Below are positions 27,619 to 35,481 of a DNA stretch of 64,000 nucleotides, one piece after another (the stretch's first letter is position 1; each line of letters opens with the position of its first letter). Source of the stretch: Pseudomonadota bacterium (lineage in GTDB: Bacteria; Pseudomonadota; Alphaproteobacteria; Rhodobacterales; Rhodobacteraceae). Location: the NCBI GenBank assembly GCA_021845805.1, contig JAJZVD010000004.1, positions 44,725-108,724 on the forward strand, given 5' to 3'. The translations under genes and the position numbers were made by a program. The notes beneath the pieces were generated by a model that saw nothing but the letters and a program-made list of their open reading frames with translations, searched no databases and had not been told where the DNA came from.

Positions 27619-28065
27619 CTAACGCCGCCGGGTGCCCGAACGTTTCAGCATCGCGTCGATCTCGATCTTGATCTGGTCGGTCGCCATCAGGATTTCGACC
27701 AGCATCGCCACGGTGCCCGCCACGATCAGCCCCATGCCCAGCAGCGTCAGCCCCACCGGCAGCCAGAACAGCCGCTGCCCCAGCGCGCCATCAAAGGCGA
27801 GCGAGACCCCCGCCACCACGAAGAGGGCCGCGGCAAAGACGAACATCGCCACCGCCCGCACCGACAAGAGCGCCCGCGCGCGGTGCCGCATCAGCTCGTC
27901 CGGGTCTGGCGGCTGCGGCCCGCTTTCGCCCAGCGCGCGCACCCGGTCCACCGCCCGCGCCAGCCGCACCAGCGCGACCGAGATGAACGACCCCGCCGCC
28001 ATGACCAATAGCGCCGGCGTGATCATCGCCGTGATCATCGCCTGTGCCAGTGATATTCCGCCCAT
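27619..28065 (-). CDS. DUF2721 family membrane protein
   Basis: A 148-residue protein with three predicted membrane helices (about residues 10-33, 70-92 and 98-122) and a basic C-terminus. The layout LLVMAAGSFISVALVRLARAVDR at the start and the loop of charged residues after helix 1 fit DUF2721. Function unknown. Same strand as the HlyIII gene upstream (69 nt gap). Confidence 0.78.
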   Translation of the reverse strand: MGGISLAQAMITAMITPALLVMAAGSFISVALVRLARAVDRVRALGESGPQPPDPDELMRHRARALLSVRAVAMFVFAAALFVVAGVSLAFDGALGQRLFWLPVGLTLLGMGLIVAGTVAMLVEILMATDQIKIEIDAMLKRSGTRRR

Positions 28066-28134
28066 CCGCCGCCCTCCCCCCGCCGCACTTCAGACGGTGG
28101 CCGCAGCCTAGCGATGCGGCACCGGTGGGGGAAG

Positions 28135-28791
28135 TCAGGCCGTGGCGTGATGCAGGACGTGCAGGGTGACGGCGGCGTAGAACGCCAGGCTCGCCGCCAG
28201 CACCAGCGCGTGCCAGATCGTGTAGTGGAACGGCAGACGCTCGGCCAGGAAGAAGCCCACCCCCAGCGTGTAAAGCCCACCGCCCACCAGGATCAGCACA
28301 AGCACCGCGGGCGACAGGTGGTCGACCATCCCGCCGCCCAGCGCCAGCCCCGCCCAGCCCATGCCGAGGTAAAGCGCCAGCCCCAGCCACTTCAGCCGCG
28401 AGGGCGAGACGGCCTTGAGCCCGATCCCGGCCAGCGCCGCCGTCCAGAGCCCGGCCAGCAGCCAGCCATGGCCGCCCGGGACCAGCGTGAAGGGGGTGTA
28501 GGTGCCCGCAATCTTGGCGTAGATCGCCGAATGGTCCAGCCGCCGCAGAAGCCCCGTCCAGCGGTGCTGGCCCACGGTGTTGTAGAGCGCCGAGAACCCG
28601 ATCATCGCGACCAGCGTCGCGCCATAGACCGACACGGCCGCCACCATCCGCCCGCCGCTGCCCAGCCAGAGCGTCAGTCCGATCAGGACGGGCACCGCCA
28701 GCACGACCGCGGCCAAGCCGAAGACATGCACGACGGCATCCGAAACACGTTCGGCGCGGCTGTAGCTTTGGCGCGGGGCAAGGCGATTCAT
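28135..28791 (-). CDS. Hemolysin III / PAQR-family membrane protein
   Basis: A 218-residue, seven-helix membrane protein of the HlyIII (YqfA/TrhA, PAQR) family. Diagnostic residues are SDAVVHVFG at the start, SALYNT, LRRLDHSAIYAKIAGTYTPF with the Asp-His pair, and the C-terminal WHALVLAASLAFYAAV followed by His residues likely to bind zinc. Despite the name, bacterial members are membrane-homeostasis proteins, not proven toxins. Confidence 0.9.
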   Translation of the reverse strand: MNRLAPRQSYSRAERVSDAVVHVFGLAAVVLAVPVLIGLTLWLGSGGRMVAAVSVYGATLVAMIGFSALYNTVGQHRWTGLLRRLDHSAIYAKIAGTYTPFTLVPGGHGWLLAGLWTAALAGIGLKAVSPSRLKWLGLALYLGMGWAGLALGGGMVDHLSPAVLVLILVGGGLYTLGVGFFLAERLPFHYTIWHALVLAASLAFYAAVTLHVLHHATA

Positions 28792-28822
28792 GGTCCCAGT
28801 CTAGCCCCTGAAGATGACGGTT

Positions 28823-29443
28823 TCACCCCGGTTTGCGGGCCACCAGCCCGATGACGGCAGAAAGGCCCGCGTGGCCTTCGCCTTCGTGCATCTCCACGTC
28901 TTCCTCGACCAGCCGCAGGATCTCCCAGTCGCCGAAGGCGGCGCGCAGCATCGGCTCGGTGTAGAGGTTTTCCTCGATCCGCGGGCCGCCGGTGCCGTAG
29001 GCCAATTGCCGCGGCGTGTAACCCTGCACCAGCAGGATGCCGCCCGGCCGCAGCGCCTGCCGCATCCCGACCCATTTCTGCGCCCGCTGGGCGGGGCCGG
29101 AAAACTGGGTAAAGACCTCGACCACCGCGTCAAAGGCGGCCTCGGGGTAATCCCAGGCATGGACATCGGCCTGAACGAAGGTGGGCGCCACGCCATGCCG
29201 CTCGGCCAGCCGCCGCGCCTTCGCCTGGGCGGCGGGCGAGAAATCCAGCGACAGCACCTGATGCCCCTGGGTGGCCAGCCAGACGCCGTTGCGGCCCTCG
29301 CCGTCCGCCACCGCCAGCACACGGCCGCGAGGCGGCAGAAGCCCGGCCTCGGCGCGCAGGAAATGGTTCGGCGCCTCGCCGAAGACATAGCCATCCGTCG
29401 ACGAGAACCGGGTCTGCCAGCGGTCGTAATCAGGGTTGCTCAT
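28823..29443 (-). CDS. Class I SAM-dependent methyltransferase (TehB/thiopurine-like)
   Basis: A 206-residue cytosolic methyltransferase. The N-terminus MSNPDYDRWQTRFSSTDGYV leads to motif I RVLAVADGEGRNGVWLATQG and a second motif around LSLDFSPAAQAKA. The layout resembles the TehB-like group that methylates small or toxic compounds. The ATG at 29443 has a strong AGGAGGCACC site; the in-frame start 105 nt further up is not needed. Stop lies 32 nt from the HlyIII start. Confidence 0.82.
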   Translation of the reverse strand: MSNPDYDRWQTRFSSTDGYVFGEAPNHFLRAEAGLLPPRGRVLAVADGEGRNGVWLATQGHQVLSLDFSPAAQAKARRLAERHGVAPTFVQADVHAWDYPEAAFDAVVEVFTQFSGPAQRAQKWVGMRQALRPGGILLVQGYTPRQLAYGTGGPRIEENLYTEPMLRAAFGDWEILRLVEEDVEMHEGEGHAGLSAVIGLVARKPG

Positions 29444-29498
29444 GGTGCCTCCTGGGGTTTGTCTCGAGGTAGGCGCGCCCATCCCGCCTGTCGAGCCC

Positions 29499-30065
29499 CT
29501 AAAGCGCGGCCACGCGATCGTGTGCGGGGCAGGTGACCATGTGATCATTCACCATCCCGACCGCCTGCATGAAGGCATAGACGATCACCGGCCCGCAGAA
29601 CTTGAACCCTTCGGCCTTCAGATCGCGCGAGATCGCCTGCGACAGCGGGGTTTCCGCGGGCACCTGCGCGGGATCGGAAAACCGGTTCTGCACCGCCCGC
29701 CCGTCGATCCGGTCCCACAGGAAGGCGGAAAACCCCTGCCGTTCCTCGATCCGCTCCCAGGCACGCGCATTGCCGATGGCGGCCTCGATCTTGGCGCGCG
29801 CCCGCACGATGCCGGCATCGGCCATCAGCCGCGCGACCTCGGCCTCGCCCCAGCGGGCGATCCGCGCGGGTTCAAAGCCGTCGAAGGCGCGGCGGAACGC
29901 CTCGCGCTTGCGCAGGATGGTGATCCAGGCCAGCCCCGCCTGAAAGCCATCGAGGATCAGCTTTTCATACAGCGCCCGGCCATCGCGCTCGGGCACACCC
30001 CATTCGGTGTCGTGGTAATGCACATAAAGCGGGTCGGCCCCGCACCACTTGCAGCGTTCGCCCAT
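29499..30065 (-). CDS. tag: DNA-3-methyladenine glycosylase I
   Basis: A base-excision repair enzyme that removes N3-methyladenine from DNA. 188 residues, family length. MGERCKWCGADPLYVHYHDT has the zinc Cys-x2-Cys; YHDTEWGVP is the signature; zinc is completed by the His/Cys in MVNDHMVTCPAH near the C-terminus. QAGLAWITILRKREAFRRAF forms the helix-hairpin-helix region. Divergent from the EAL gene, 102 nt apart. Confidence 0.95.
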   Translation of the reverse strand: MGERCKWCGADPLYVHYHDTEWGVPERDGRALYEKLILDGFQAGLAWITILRKREAFRRAFDGFEPARIARWGEAEVARLMADAGIVRARAKIEAAIGNARAWERIEERQGFSAFLWDRIDGRAVQNRFSDPAQVPAETPLSQAISRDLKAEGFKFCGPVIVYAFMQAVGMVNDHMVTCPAHDRVAAL

Positions 30066-30167
30066 GCCCGCCTCCTCGATCTTTCGGAAAATTAGAACAA
30101 AGCGCGACCCTTCACCAGTTCTTTACGGCTGTTCGGGAAGATAGCCGAAAGCGAAGGAGGATCCGCT

Positions 30168-31001
30168 ATGCCCAGCAGCCCCGGCACGGACCTGCCCCCA
30201 CCGGGCCTCGACAGCCCCTTGGCCGCGGCCGTGACGGAACGCGAGGGGGCAACCGTCGCCATGGTCCGGCGGGCGCTGGAGCGGCGCAACGTCATGCTGG
30301 CCTTCCAGCCGGTCGTGCAGGCCCGCGAGACCGGACGGGTCGCATTCTACGAAGGGCTGATCCGCATCCTGGACGACGGCGGCCGGGTCTTGCCCGCGCG
30401 TGACTTCATGGCGGCGGTGGAAACCACGGAAACCGGCCGCATCATCGATGCGCTTGCGTTGGAACTGGGGCTGGCGGAACTGGCGCGCAACCCCAGGCTG
30501 CGGCTGGCCATCAACATGTCGGCCCGTTCGATCGGCTACCCCCGCTGGCAGCGCACCCTGGCACAGGGTCTGGCCGCCGGGCCGACGGTGGCGGAACGGC
30601 TGATCCTGGAAATCACCGAAAGCTCGGCCATGCTGATGCCCGAGATCGTCACCGTCTTCATGGCGGACCTGCAGCGCAGCGGCATCGCCTTCGCGCTGGA
30701 CGATTTCGGTGCGGGCTACACCGCCCTGCGCTACTTCAAGGAATTCTGCTTCGACCTGCTGAAGATCGATGGCCAGTTCATCCGCAACATCCACGCCGAC
30801 CCCGACAATCAGGTGCTGACGCAGGCGCTCGTCTCGATCGCTCGCCAGTTCGACATGTTCACCGTGGCCGAATTCGTCGAAGACCCGCGCGATGCCGAAT
30901 TCCTGGCCCGGATGGGGGTAGATTGCCTGCAGGGCTACCTTTTCGGCGTCCCCACGACCGCGCCCCCCTGGGTGGCCCGCCGCGCTGCCCGCCGCGCCTG
31001 A
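30168..31001 (+). CDS. EAL-domain cyclic-di-GMP phosphodiesterase
   Basis: A 277-residue single-domain protein, cytosolic, with no attached GGDEF, PAS or membrane part. The EAL signature is YEGLIR (EGL form, about residues 63-68). Catalytic residues in order: Asn in INMSAR, ITESSA (Glu), DDFGAGYTALRYF (Asp-Asp), the Lys in LLKIDGQFI, Glu in AEFVED and LQGYLFG. All canonical metal and base residues seem present; the usual Gly after the AE pair is Phe, so activity is likely but unproven. Good RBS (GAAGGAGGA). It is immediately upstream of phaA on the same strand. Confidence 0.87.
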   Translation: MPSSPGTDLPPPGLDSPLAAAVTEREGATVAMVRRALERRNVMLAFQPVVQARETGRVAFYEGLIRILDDGGRVLPARDFMAAVETTETGRIIDALALELGLAELARNPRLRLAINMSARSIGYPRWQRTLAQGLAAGPTVAERLILEITESSAMLMPEIVTVFMADLQRSGIAFALDDFGAGYTALRYFKEFCFDLLKIDGQFIRNIHADPDNQVLTQALVSIARQFDMFTVAEFVEDPRDAEFLARMGVDCLQGYLFGVPTTAPPWVARRAARRA

Positions 31002-31056
31002 GGTCCGCCGCTGCGGCCGAGAGTCTCGTTCTGTGCAAGAATTGGGTATATTGCGC

Positions 31057-31093
31057 TTGACGCGGCCTCCCTGTCGGAGATGCTGCACAGCAG
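31057..31093 (+). promoter_or_regulatory. Candidate phaA control region: PhaR-like operator and -35-like element
   Basis: CTGC-ACA-GCAG at 31083-31093 is a perfect match to the CTGC-N3/4-GCAG pattern described for the polyhydroxybutyrate regulator PhaR in Rhodobacter and Paracoccus. It lies 103 nt before the phaA start, and TTGACG at 31057-31062 could be the -35 element with the operator covering the -10 position, as expected for repression. The -10 itself is weak. phaR is not in the window. Confidence 0.6.
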
Positions 31094-31195
31094 CGCGGGC
31101 CAGCCTAGGCCCCCCGTTGCCCGGCCCCCAGGGTCCGGCCACGATCCGGGCCGCGCGGCGCCCGCCCCGTTCGTGGCTAGGGAGAGGACCCCATC

Positions 31196-32371
31196 ATGAC
31201 CAATGTCGTAATCGTATCGGCCGCACGGACGGCCGTGGGCAGCTTCAACGGCGCCTTCGCCAACACCCCCGCGCATGATATGGGCGCGACCGTGCTGGCC
31301 GAAGTGGTCGCCCGAGCCGGCATCGACAAGGCCGAGGTGTCGGAAACCATCCTGGGCCAGGTGCTGACGGCCGGCCAGGGCCAGAACCCCGCCCGCCAGG
31401 CCCATATCAAGGCGGGCCTGCCGGCGGAAAGCGCGGCCTGGAGCCTGAACCAGGTCTGCGGCTCGGGGCTGCGGGCGGTGGCGCTGGCGGCCCAGCATGT
31501 GCAACTGGGCGATGCCGACATCGTGGCCGCCGGCGGCCAGGAAAGCATGAGCCTTGCGCCCCACGTCGCGCATCTGCGCGCGGGGACCAAGATGGGTGAC
31601 ATGCAGATGATCGACTCGATGATCCGCGACGGGCTGTGGGACGCGTTCAACGGCTACCACATGGGCCAGACTGCCGAGAACGTGGCCCAGCAATGGCAGA
31701 TCGGCCGCGACGAGCAGGACCATTTCGCGCTGGCCAGCCAGAACAAGGCCGAAGCCGCGCAGAAGGCCGGGCGGTTCAAGGAGGAAATCGTCGCCTTCAC
31801 CGTGAAGACCCGCAAGGGCGACATCGTGGTGGATGCCGACGAATACATCCGCCACGGCGCCACCATCGACGCCATGACCAAGTTGCGCCCCGCCTTCACC
31901 AAGGACGGATCGGTCACCGCGGGCAATGCCTCGGGCATCAACGACGGCGCCGCCGCGGTGCTGGTGATGACCGAGGCCGAGGCCGCGAAGCGCGGGCTGA
32001 AGCCGCTGGCCCGCATCGCGTCTTACGCCACCGCCGGGCTTGACCCCGCGATCATGGGCGTGGGCCCGATCTTCGCCAGCCGCAAGGCACTGGCCAAGGC
32101 AGGCTGGAAGGCGGAAGACCTGGACCGGATCGAGGCGAACGAGGCCTTCGCCGCCCAGGCCTGCGCGGTGAACAAGGACATGGGCTGGGACCCCGCGAAG
32201 GTGAACGTGAACGGCGGCGCCATCGCCATCGGCCACCCGATCGGCGCCTCGGGGGCGCGCATCCTGAACACGCTGCTGTTCGAGATGAAGCGCGCGGGCG
32301 CCAGGAAGGGCCTGGCGACGCTCTGCATCGGCGGCGGCATGGGCGTGGCCATGTGCCTCGAAGGGCTCTGA
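31196..32371 (+). CDS. phaA: Acetyl-CoA acetyltransferase (beta-ketothiolase)
   Basis: Condenses two acetyl-CoA to acetoacetyl-CoA, the first step of polyhydroxybutyrate synthesis. 391 residues, tetrameric thiolase length. The acylation Cys is in [10 protein letters not shown] (about residue 88), the catalytic His in [17 protein letters not shown] and the second Cys in CIGGGMG. phaB follows in the same direction, 114 nt downstream, with a hairpin between them. No phaC is in the window, so the polymerase is elsewhere. A PhaR-like operator precedes the gene. Confidence 0.97.
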   Translation: MTNVVIVSAARTAVGSFNGAFANTPAHDMGATVLAEVVARAGIDKAEVSETILGQVLTAGQGQNPARQAHIKAGLPAESAAWSLNQVCGSGLRAVALAAQHVQLGDADIVAAGGQESMSLAPHVAHLRAGTKMGDMQMIDSMIRDGLWDAFNGYHMGQTAENVAQQWQIGRDEQDHFALASQNKAEAAQKAGRFKEEIVAFTVKTRKGDIVVDADEYIRHGATIDAMTKLRPAFTKDGSVTAGNASGINDGAAAVLVMTEAEAAKRGLKPLARIASYATAGLDPAIMGVGPIFASRKALAKAGWKAEDLDRIEANEAFAAQACAVNKDMGWDPAKVNVNGGAIAIGHPIGASGARILNTLLFEMKRAGARKGLATLCIGGGMGVAMCLEGL

Positions 32372-32390
32372 TCGCCGCCGCACCGCGGCA

Positions 32391-32431
32391 TTCTGCATCA
32401 GCAAAGATGGTGCGCAAGATAATTGCGCACC
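32391..32431 (+). promoter_or_regulatory. phaA-phaB intergenic hairpin and partial PhaR-like site
   Basis: CTGC-ATCA-GCAA lies at about 32393-32404, matching the PhaR pattern at 7 of 8 specified positions. It is followed by a perfect 9-bp hairpin: GGTGCGCAA (32409-32417), GATAA loop, TTGCGCACC (32423-32431). There is no U tract directly after. Could attenuate phaB, stabilise mRNA or be part of an operator. phaB has its own strong ribosome site (GGAACGGAGG). Confidence 0.5.
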
Positions 32432-32485
32432 ACGCCTATCTTCGGTAATACCGTTTCAAGAAGTACCTGAAGGAACGGAGGAATC

Positions 32486-33211
32486 ATGTCCAGGGTTGCA
32501 CTCGTCACCGGAGGATCGCGCGGCATCGGCGCGGCGATCGCGATCGCGCTCAAGGCGGCAGGCTACAAGGTGGCCGCCAATTATGCCGGCAATGACGAGG
32601 CCGCGGCGGCGTTCACCGCCGAGACCGGAATTCCCGCCTTCAAGTGGTCGGTCGCCGATTACGCCGCCTGCAAGGCGGGCGTGGCACAGGTCGAGGCCGC
32701 GCTGGGCCCGGTGGAGGTGCTGGTGAACAACGCAGGCATCACGCGCGACGCGATGTTCCACAAGATGACCCCGGCGCAGTGGAAAGAGGTGATCGACACC
32801 AACCTGACGGGGCTGTTCAACATGACCCACCAGGTCTGGACCGGGATGCGCGACCGCAAGTTCGGCCGCGTCATCTCGATCTCGTCGATCAACGGGCAGA
32901 AGGGCCAGGCGGGCCAGGCGAACTATTCGGCGGCAAAGGCGGGCGATTTGGGGTTCACCAAGGCGCTGGCCCAGGAAGGCGCCCGGGCGGGCATCACCGT
33001 GAACGCGATCTGCCCCGGCTACATCGCGACCGAGATGGTGAAGGCGATCGATGAAAAGGTGCTGAACGAACGCATCATCCCGCAGATCCCGGTCGGCCGC
33101 CTGGGCGAACCCGAAGAAATCGCCCGTGCCGTGGTCTTCCTGGCCGCGGACGAGGCCGGGTTCATCACCGGCTCGACCCTGACCGCGAACGGCGGGCAGT
33201 TCTTCGTCTGA
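32486..33211 (+). CDS. phaB: Acetoacetyl-CoA reductase (NADPH)
   Basis: Reduces acetoacetyl-CoA to (R)-3-hydroxybutyryl-CoA, the monomer of polyhydroxybutyrate. 241-residue SDR with TGGSRGIGAA (NADP loop), NNAGIT, SSING (catalytic Ser), YSAAKAG (Tyr and Lys) and the substrate-binding CPGYIATEMV. Paired with phaA. A palindromic terminator lies just after it. Confidence 0.97.
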   Translation: MSRVALVTGGSRGIGAAIAIALKAAGYKVAANYAGNDEAAAAFTAETGIPAFKWSVADYAACKAGVAQVEAALGPVEVLVNNAGITRDAMFHKMTPAQWKEVIDTNLTGLFNMTHQVWTGMRDRKFGRVISISSINGQKGQAGQANYSAAKAGDLGFTKALAQEGARAGITVNAICPGYIATEMVKAIDEKVLNERIIPQIPVGRLGEPEEIARAVVFLAADEAGFITGSTLTANGGQFFV

Positions 33212-33223
33212 CATCAGGCAGGC

Positions 33224-33245
33224 GGCGGGCCCCGCGGGGCCCGCC
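33224..33245 (+). terminator. Intrinsic terminator after phaAB
   Basis: A perfect 22-nt palindrome (33224-33245) with arms starting GGCGGGCCCCG is followed by a T-rich tail GTTTCGCTTT. It lies 12 nt past the phaB stop and separates the phaAB unit from the EamA exporter gene. Confidence 0.7.
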
Positions 33246-33289
33246 GTTTCGCTTTGACGGGCATCCGCGGTCTGCTAAGCCTGCGCGTC

Positions 33290-34177
33290 ATGACCCGCAC
33301 GCGCGCCACCCTCATCGGCTTTGTCGCCATCCTGCTCTGGGCGCTTCTGGCCCTGTTCACCGTGGGCTCGGTCCCGGTGCCGCCCCTGCAACTCAACGCG
33401 ATCTGCTTTGCGATCGGCGGGCTGATCGGCCTGGGCTGGACGGTCGCGCGCGGCGAGGTCGGGCTGCTGCGCCGGATCGGCTGGAAGGTCTATGCCTTCG
33501 GCACGGCCGCGCTGTTCGGCTATCACGCGCTCTACTTCACCGCGCTGCGCCTGGCCCCTGCAGCAGAGGCGAGCCTGATCGCCTATTTGTGGCCCCTGCT
33601 GATCGTGCTGTTCTCGGGCCTCTTGCCGGGCGAACGGCTGCGGGCGGGCCATATCCTTGGCGGGATCGTAGCCTTTGCCGGGGCCGCGCTGATCGTGCTG
33701 CGCGGGGGGGCGGGCTTCAGCGGCGCGGCGCTGCCGGGCTATGGCCTGGCGTTTCTCTGCGCGCTGACCTGGGCGGGGTATTCGGTGCTGTCGCGCCGCC
33801 TGGGCCGCGTGCCGACCGCCAGCGTCGCCGTGTTCTGCCTGGCGACATCGGTGCTGTCGGCCGGGCTGCATCTGGCGGTGGAACCCACGGTCTGGCCGAC
33901 CTCGGGCACCGGCTGGATGGCCTGTCTGGCGCTGGGCGTGGGGCCGGTGGGCATTGCCTTCTACGTCTGGGACATCGGCGTGAAGGCCGGTGACATCCAG
34001 ATCCTTGGCGTTGCGTCCTACGCGGCGCCGCTGTTGTCGACCCTTGCGCTGGTTGCAGGCGGGGCCGCGACGGCAAGCCCCGTCCTGCTGGTCGCTGCGG
34101 CCCTGATCGCGGGGGGCGCGGTGATTGCCGCGCGCAGCAGCGCGCGGCAGGCCCGCGCCTCGGCGGTCAGTTGCTGA
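33290..34177 (+). CDS. EamA/DMT-family transporter (YddG-like)
   Basis: A 295-residue, ten-helix inner-membrane exporter made of two EamA repeats. Start at 33290 (MTRTRATLIGFVAILLWALL) gives the standard first helix. GYHALYFTALRLAPAAEASL, AYLWPLLIVLFSGLLPGERL and the second-repeat GVGPVGIAFYVWDIGVKAG are typical of the aromatic amino-acid exporter YddG group; the substrate is not certain. Its last 11 nt overlap the convergent YdcH gene. Confidence 0.88.
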   Translation: MTRTRATLIGFVAILLWALLALFTVGSVPVPPLQLNAICFAIGGLIGLGWTVARGEVGLLRRIGWKVYAFGTAALFGYHALYFTALRLAPAAEASLIAYLWPLLIVLFSGLLPGERLRAGHILGGIVAFAGAALIVLRGGAGFSGAALPGYGLAFLCALTWAGYSVLSRRLGRVPTASVAVFCLATSVLSAGLHLAVEPTVWPTSGTGWMACLALGVGPVGIAFYVWDIGVKAGDIQILGVASYAAPLLSTLALVAGGAATASPVLLVAAALIAGGAVIAARSSARQARASAVSC

Positions 34178-34331
34178 GCCGCTCGATCTCTTCCTTCAGT
34201 TTAAGCTTCTGCTTCTTCAGTTCAGCGATGACCAATCCATCCACGCCGGGGCTCCGCTGGGCCTGCTCGACCCGCTCCGAGAGGTGTTCGTGCTTGCGGC
34301 GAAGCTCCTGCAAGTGCGACGTCATGCTCAT
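34167..34331 (-). CDS. YdcH family protein (DUF465)
   Basis: A 54-residue, highly charged, helical protein: MSMTSHLQELRRKHEHLSER then VEQAQRSPGVDGLVIAELKK, ending in a Lys/Glu-rich helix. This is the DUF465/YdcH pattern, predicted short coiled coil of unknown function. Too small for most gene screens. Start ATG at 34331, with GGAGAGGAG upstream on the minus strand. Overlaps the 3' end of the convergent EamA gene by 11 nt. Two GANTC sites (possible CcrM methylation) lie 25-55 nt upstream. Confidence 0.85.
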   Translation of the reverse strand: MSMTSHLQELRRKHEHLSERVEQAQRSPGVDGLVIAELKKQKLKLKEEIERLSN

Positions 34332-34450
34332 GGTCGTCTCCTCTCCCGGTTGCTGATGTCATGATTCCATCACAGAACCCGAGTCGTGTCATCAGCCTTG
34401 ACGATCACGACCGCTGACACCCAGTTCACCCGCAAAATCTTGCCAAAGCC

Positions 34451-35212
34451 TTAAATCATGGCCGTCAGTGCGGCCCCATCGCGCAAGACGGCCTGGGCGG
34501 CGGGGGTGAAGCTGTCGCCATCGCGCGCATGTGCCGCACCCTCGTGCAGCACGAAGGGCGCCAGCAGCCGGAACGCCGCCCGCCCCCCCTTCCGCGCCCG
34601 CAGGATCACCCGCGCCGCAGGCCGTCCCGCCCGCGGCGCCAGCGGCAGCACGCAAAGGCTGCCAAGCCGGCCGTCACAGGCGGCCAGAAGGGTCGGCAGC
34701 CGGTCAGCCGCCTGGATCAGCGTAAGCCACCCCCCCGGCACCAGCCGTCGCGCGGCCGCGTCGAGCCAGACGGCAAGCGGGGTCTCCTCGCGCAGGGCGG
34801 CCTCGCGCCCGGCGTCGCGGGCGGGAGTGCCGCCCCCCGCCGGGTAATAGGGCGGATTGGCCAGGACATGGTCGAACCCCTCGCCCTTCAGCGGCCCGGG
34901 CCGCACCCCAAGGTCGGCCTCTTCCACCCGCAGCGCCACCCCGGCCCGCGCCGCGTTCCGCCGTGCAAGATCCGCATAGGCAGCCTGCCGTTCCAGCCCG
35001 GTCAGCACCAGCCCCGGCACCCGGGTGGCCAGGCACAGCACAGCGACCCCCGCCCCGCAACCAAGCTCCAGCACCCGCTGGCCCGCCATCGCAGGAACTG
35101 CGGCGGCCAGCAGCACCGGGTCGGTGGCCGCTCGATAGCCCGCGCGCGGCTGCCAGACCCGAAGCCGCCCGCCCAGAAAGCCGTCATCGGTCAGGTCGGC
35201 GTCGGAAAACAT
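34451..35212 (-). CDS. tRNA1(Val) (adenine(37)-N6)-methyltransferase-like
   Basis: A 253-residue SAM methyltransferase of the TrmN6 (YfiC) family, which methylates A37 of tRNA-Val in E. coli. SAM motif I VLELGCGAGVAVLCLA, the acidic LTGLERQ stretch and the catalytic NPPYY motif (base-amino methyltransferase type) are clear. LRVWQPRAGYRAATDPVLLA at the N-terminus is a known feature of this subfamily. It abuts the DUF2007 gene (3 nt gap) on the same strand, so they form a small operon. Confidence 0.87.
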   Translation of the reverse strand: MFSDADLTDDGFLGGRLRVWQPRAGYRAATDPVLLAAAVPAMAGQRVLELGCGAGVAVLCLATRVPGLVLTGLERQAAYADLARRNAARAGVALRVEEADLGVRPGPLKGEGFDHVLANPPYYPAGGGTPARDAGREAALREETPLAVWLDAAARRLVPGGWLTLIQAADRLPTLLAACDGRLGSLCVLPLAPRAGRPAARVILRARKGGRAAFRLLAPFVLHEGAAHARDGDSFTPAAQAVLRDGAALTAMI

Positions 35213-35215
35213 CGG

Positions 35216-35431
35216 CTAGAGCCCCAGGGGAATGCCGTTGTCCTTCATCACGGCGCGCGCCATGAACAGGTCTTGTTCCCGGACCATCAGACGGCGCGGC
35301 AGGATGCCGATCGAGCCTTCCAATACGCTCATGTGGACGTCCATGGGAAACGCCGCTATACCCTCGCCCTGAAGCAGCGCGGACGCATAGGCGATGATCG
35401 TCGGGTCGTTCGTTCGCAAAAGCTCTTTCAT
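35216..35431 (-). CDS. DUF2007 domain protein
   Basis: A 71-residue protein: MKELLRTNDPTIIAYASALL followed by a compact alpha/beta core ending DNGIPLGL. DUF2007 is a small PII-like signalling domain of unknown function. Start ATG at 35431. Immediately upstream of and in line with the TrmN6-like gene, divergent from the polyprenyl synthase at 35482. Confidence 0.85.
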   Translation of the reverse strand: MKELLRTNDPTIIAYASALLQGEGIAAFPMDVHMSVLEGSIGILPRRLMVREQDLFMARAVMKDNGIPLGL

Positions 35432-35481
35432 GACCCCGACTAAAGGGGAAGTTCGGGGCCTTGTCGAGGGACGCGAAGGCA

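Noticed and set aside
33224..33245. Palindrome after phaB as a protein-binding operator
   Set aside because: It is directly after a stop codon and followed by a T-rich tail, which suits a terminator better.
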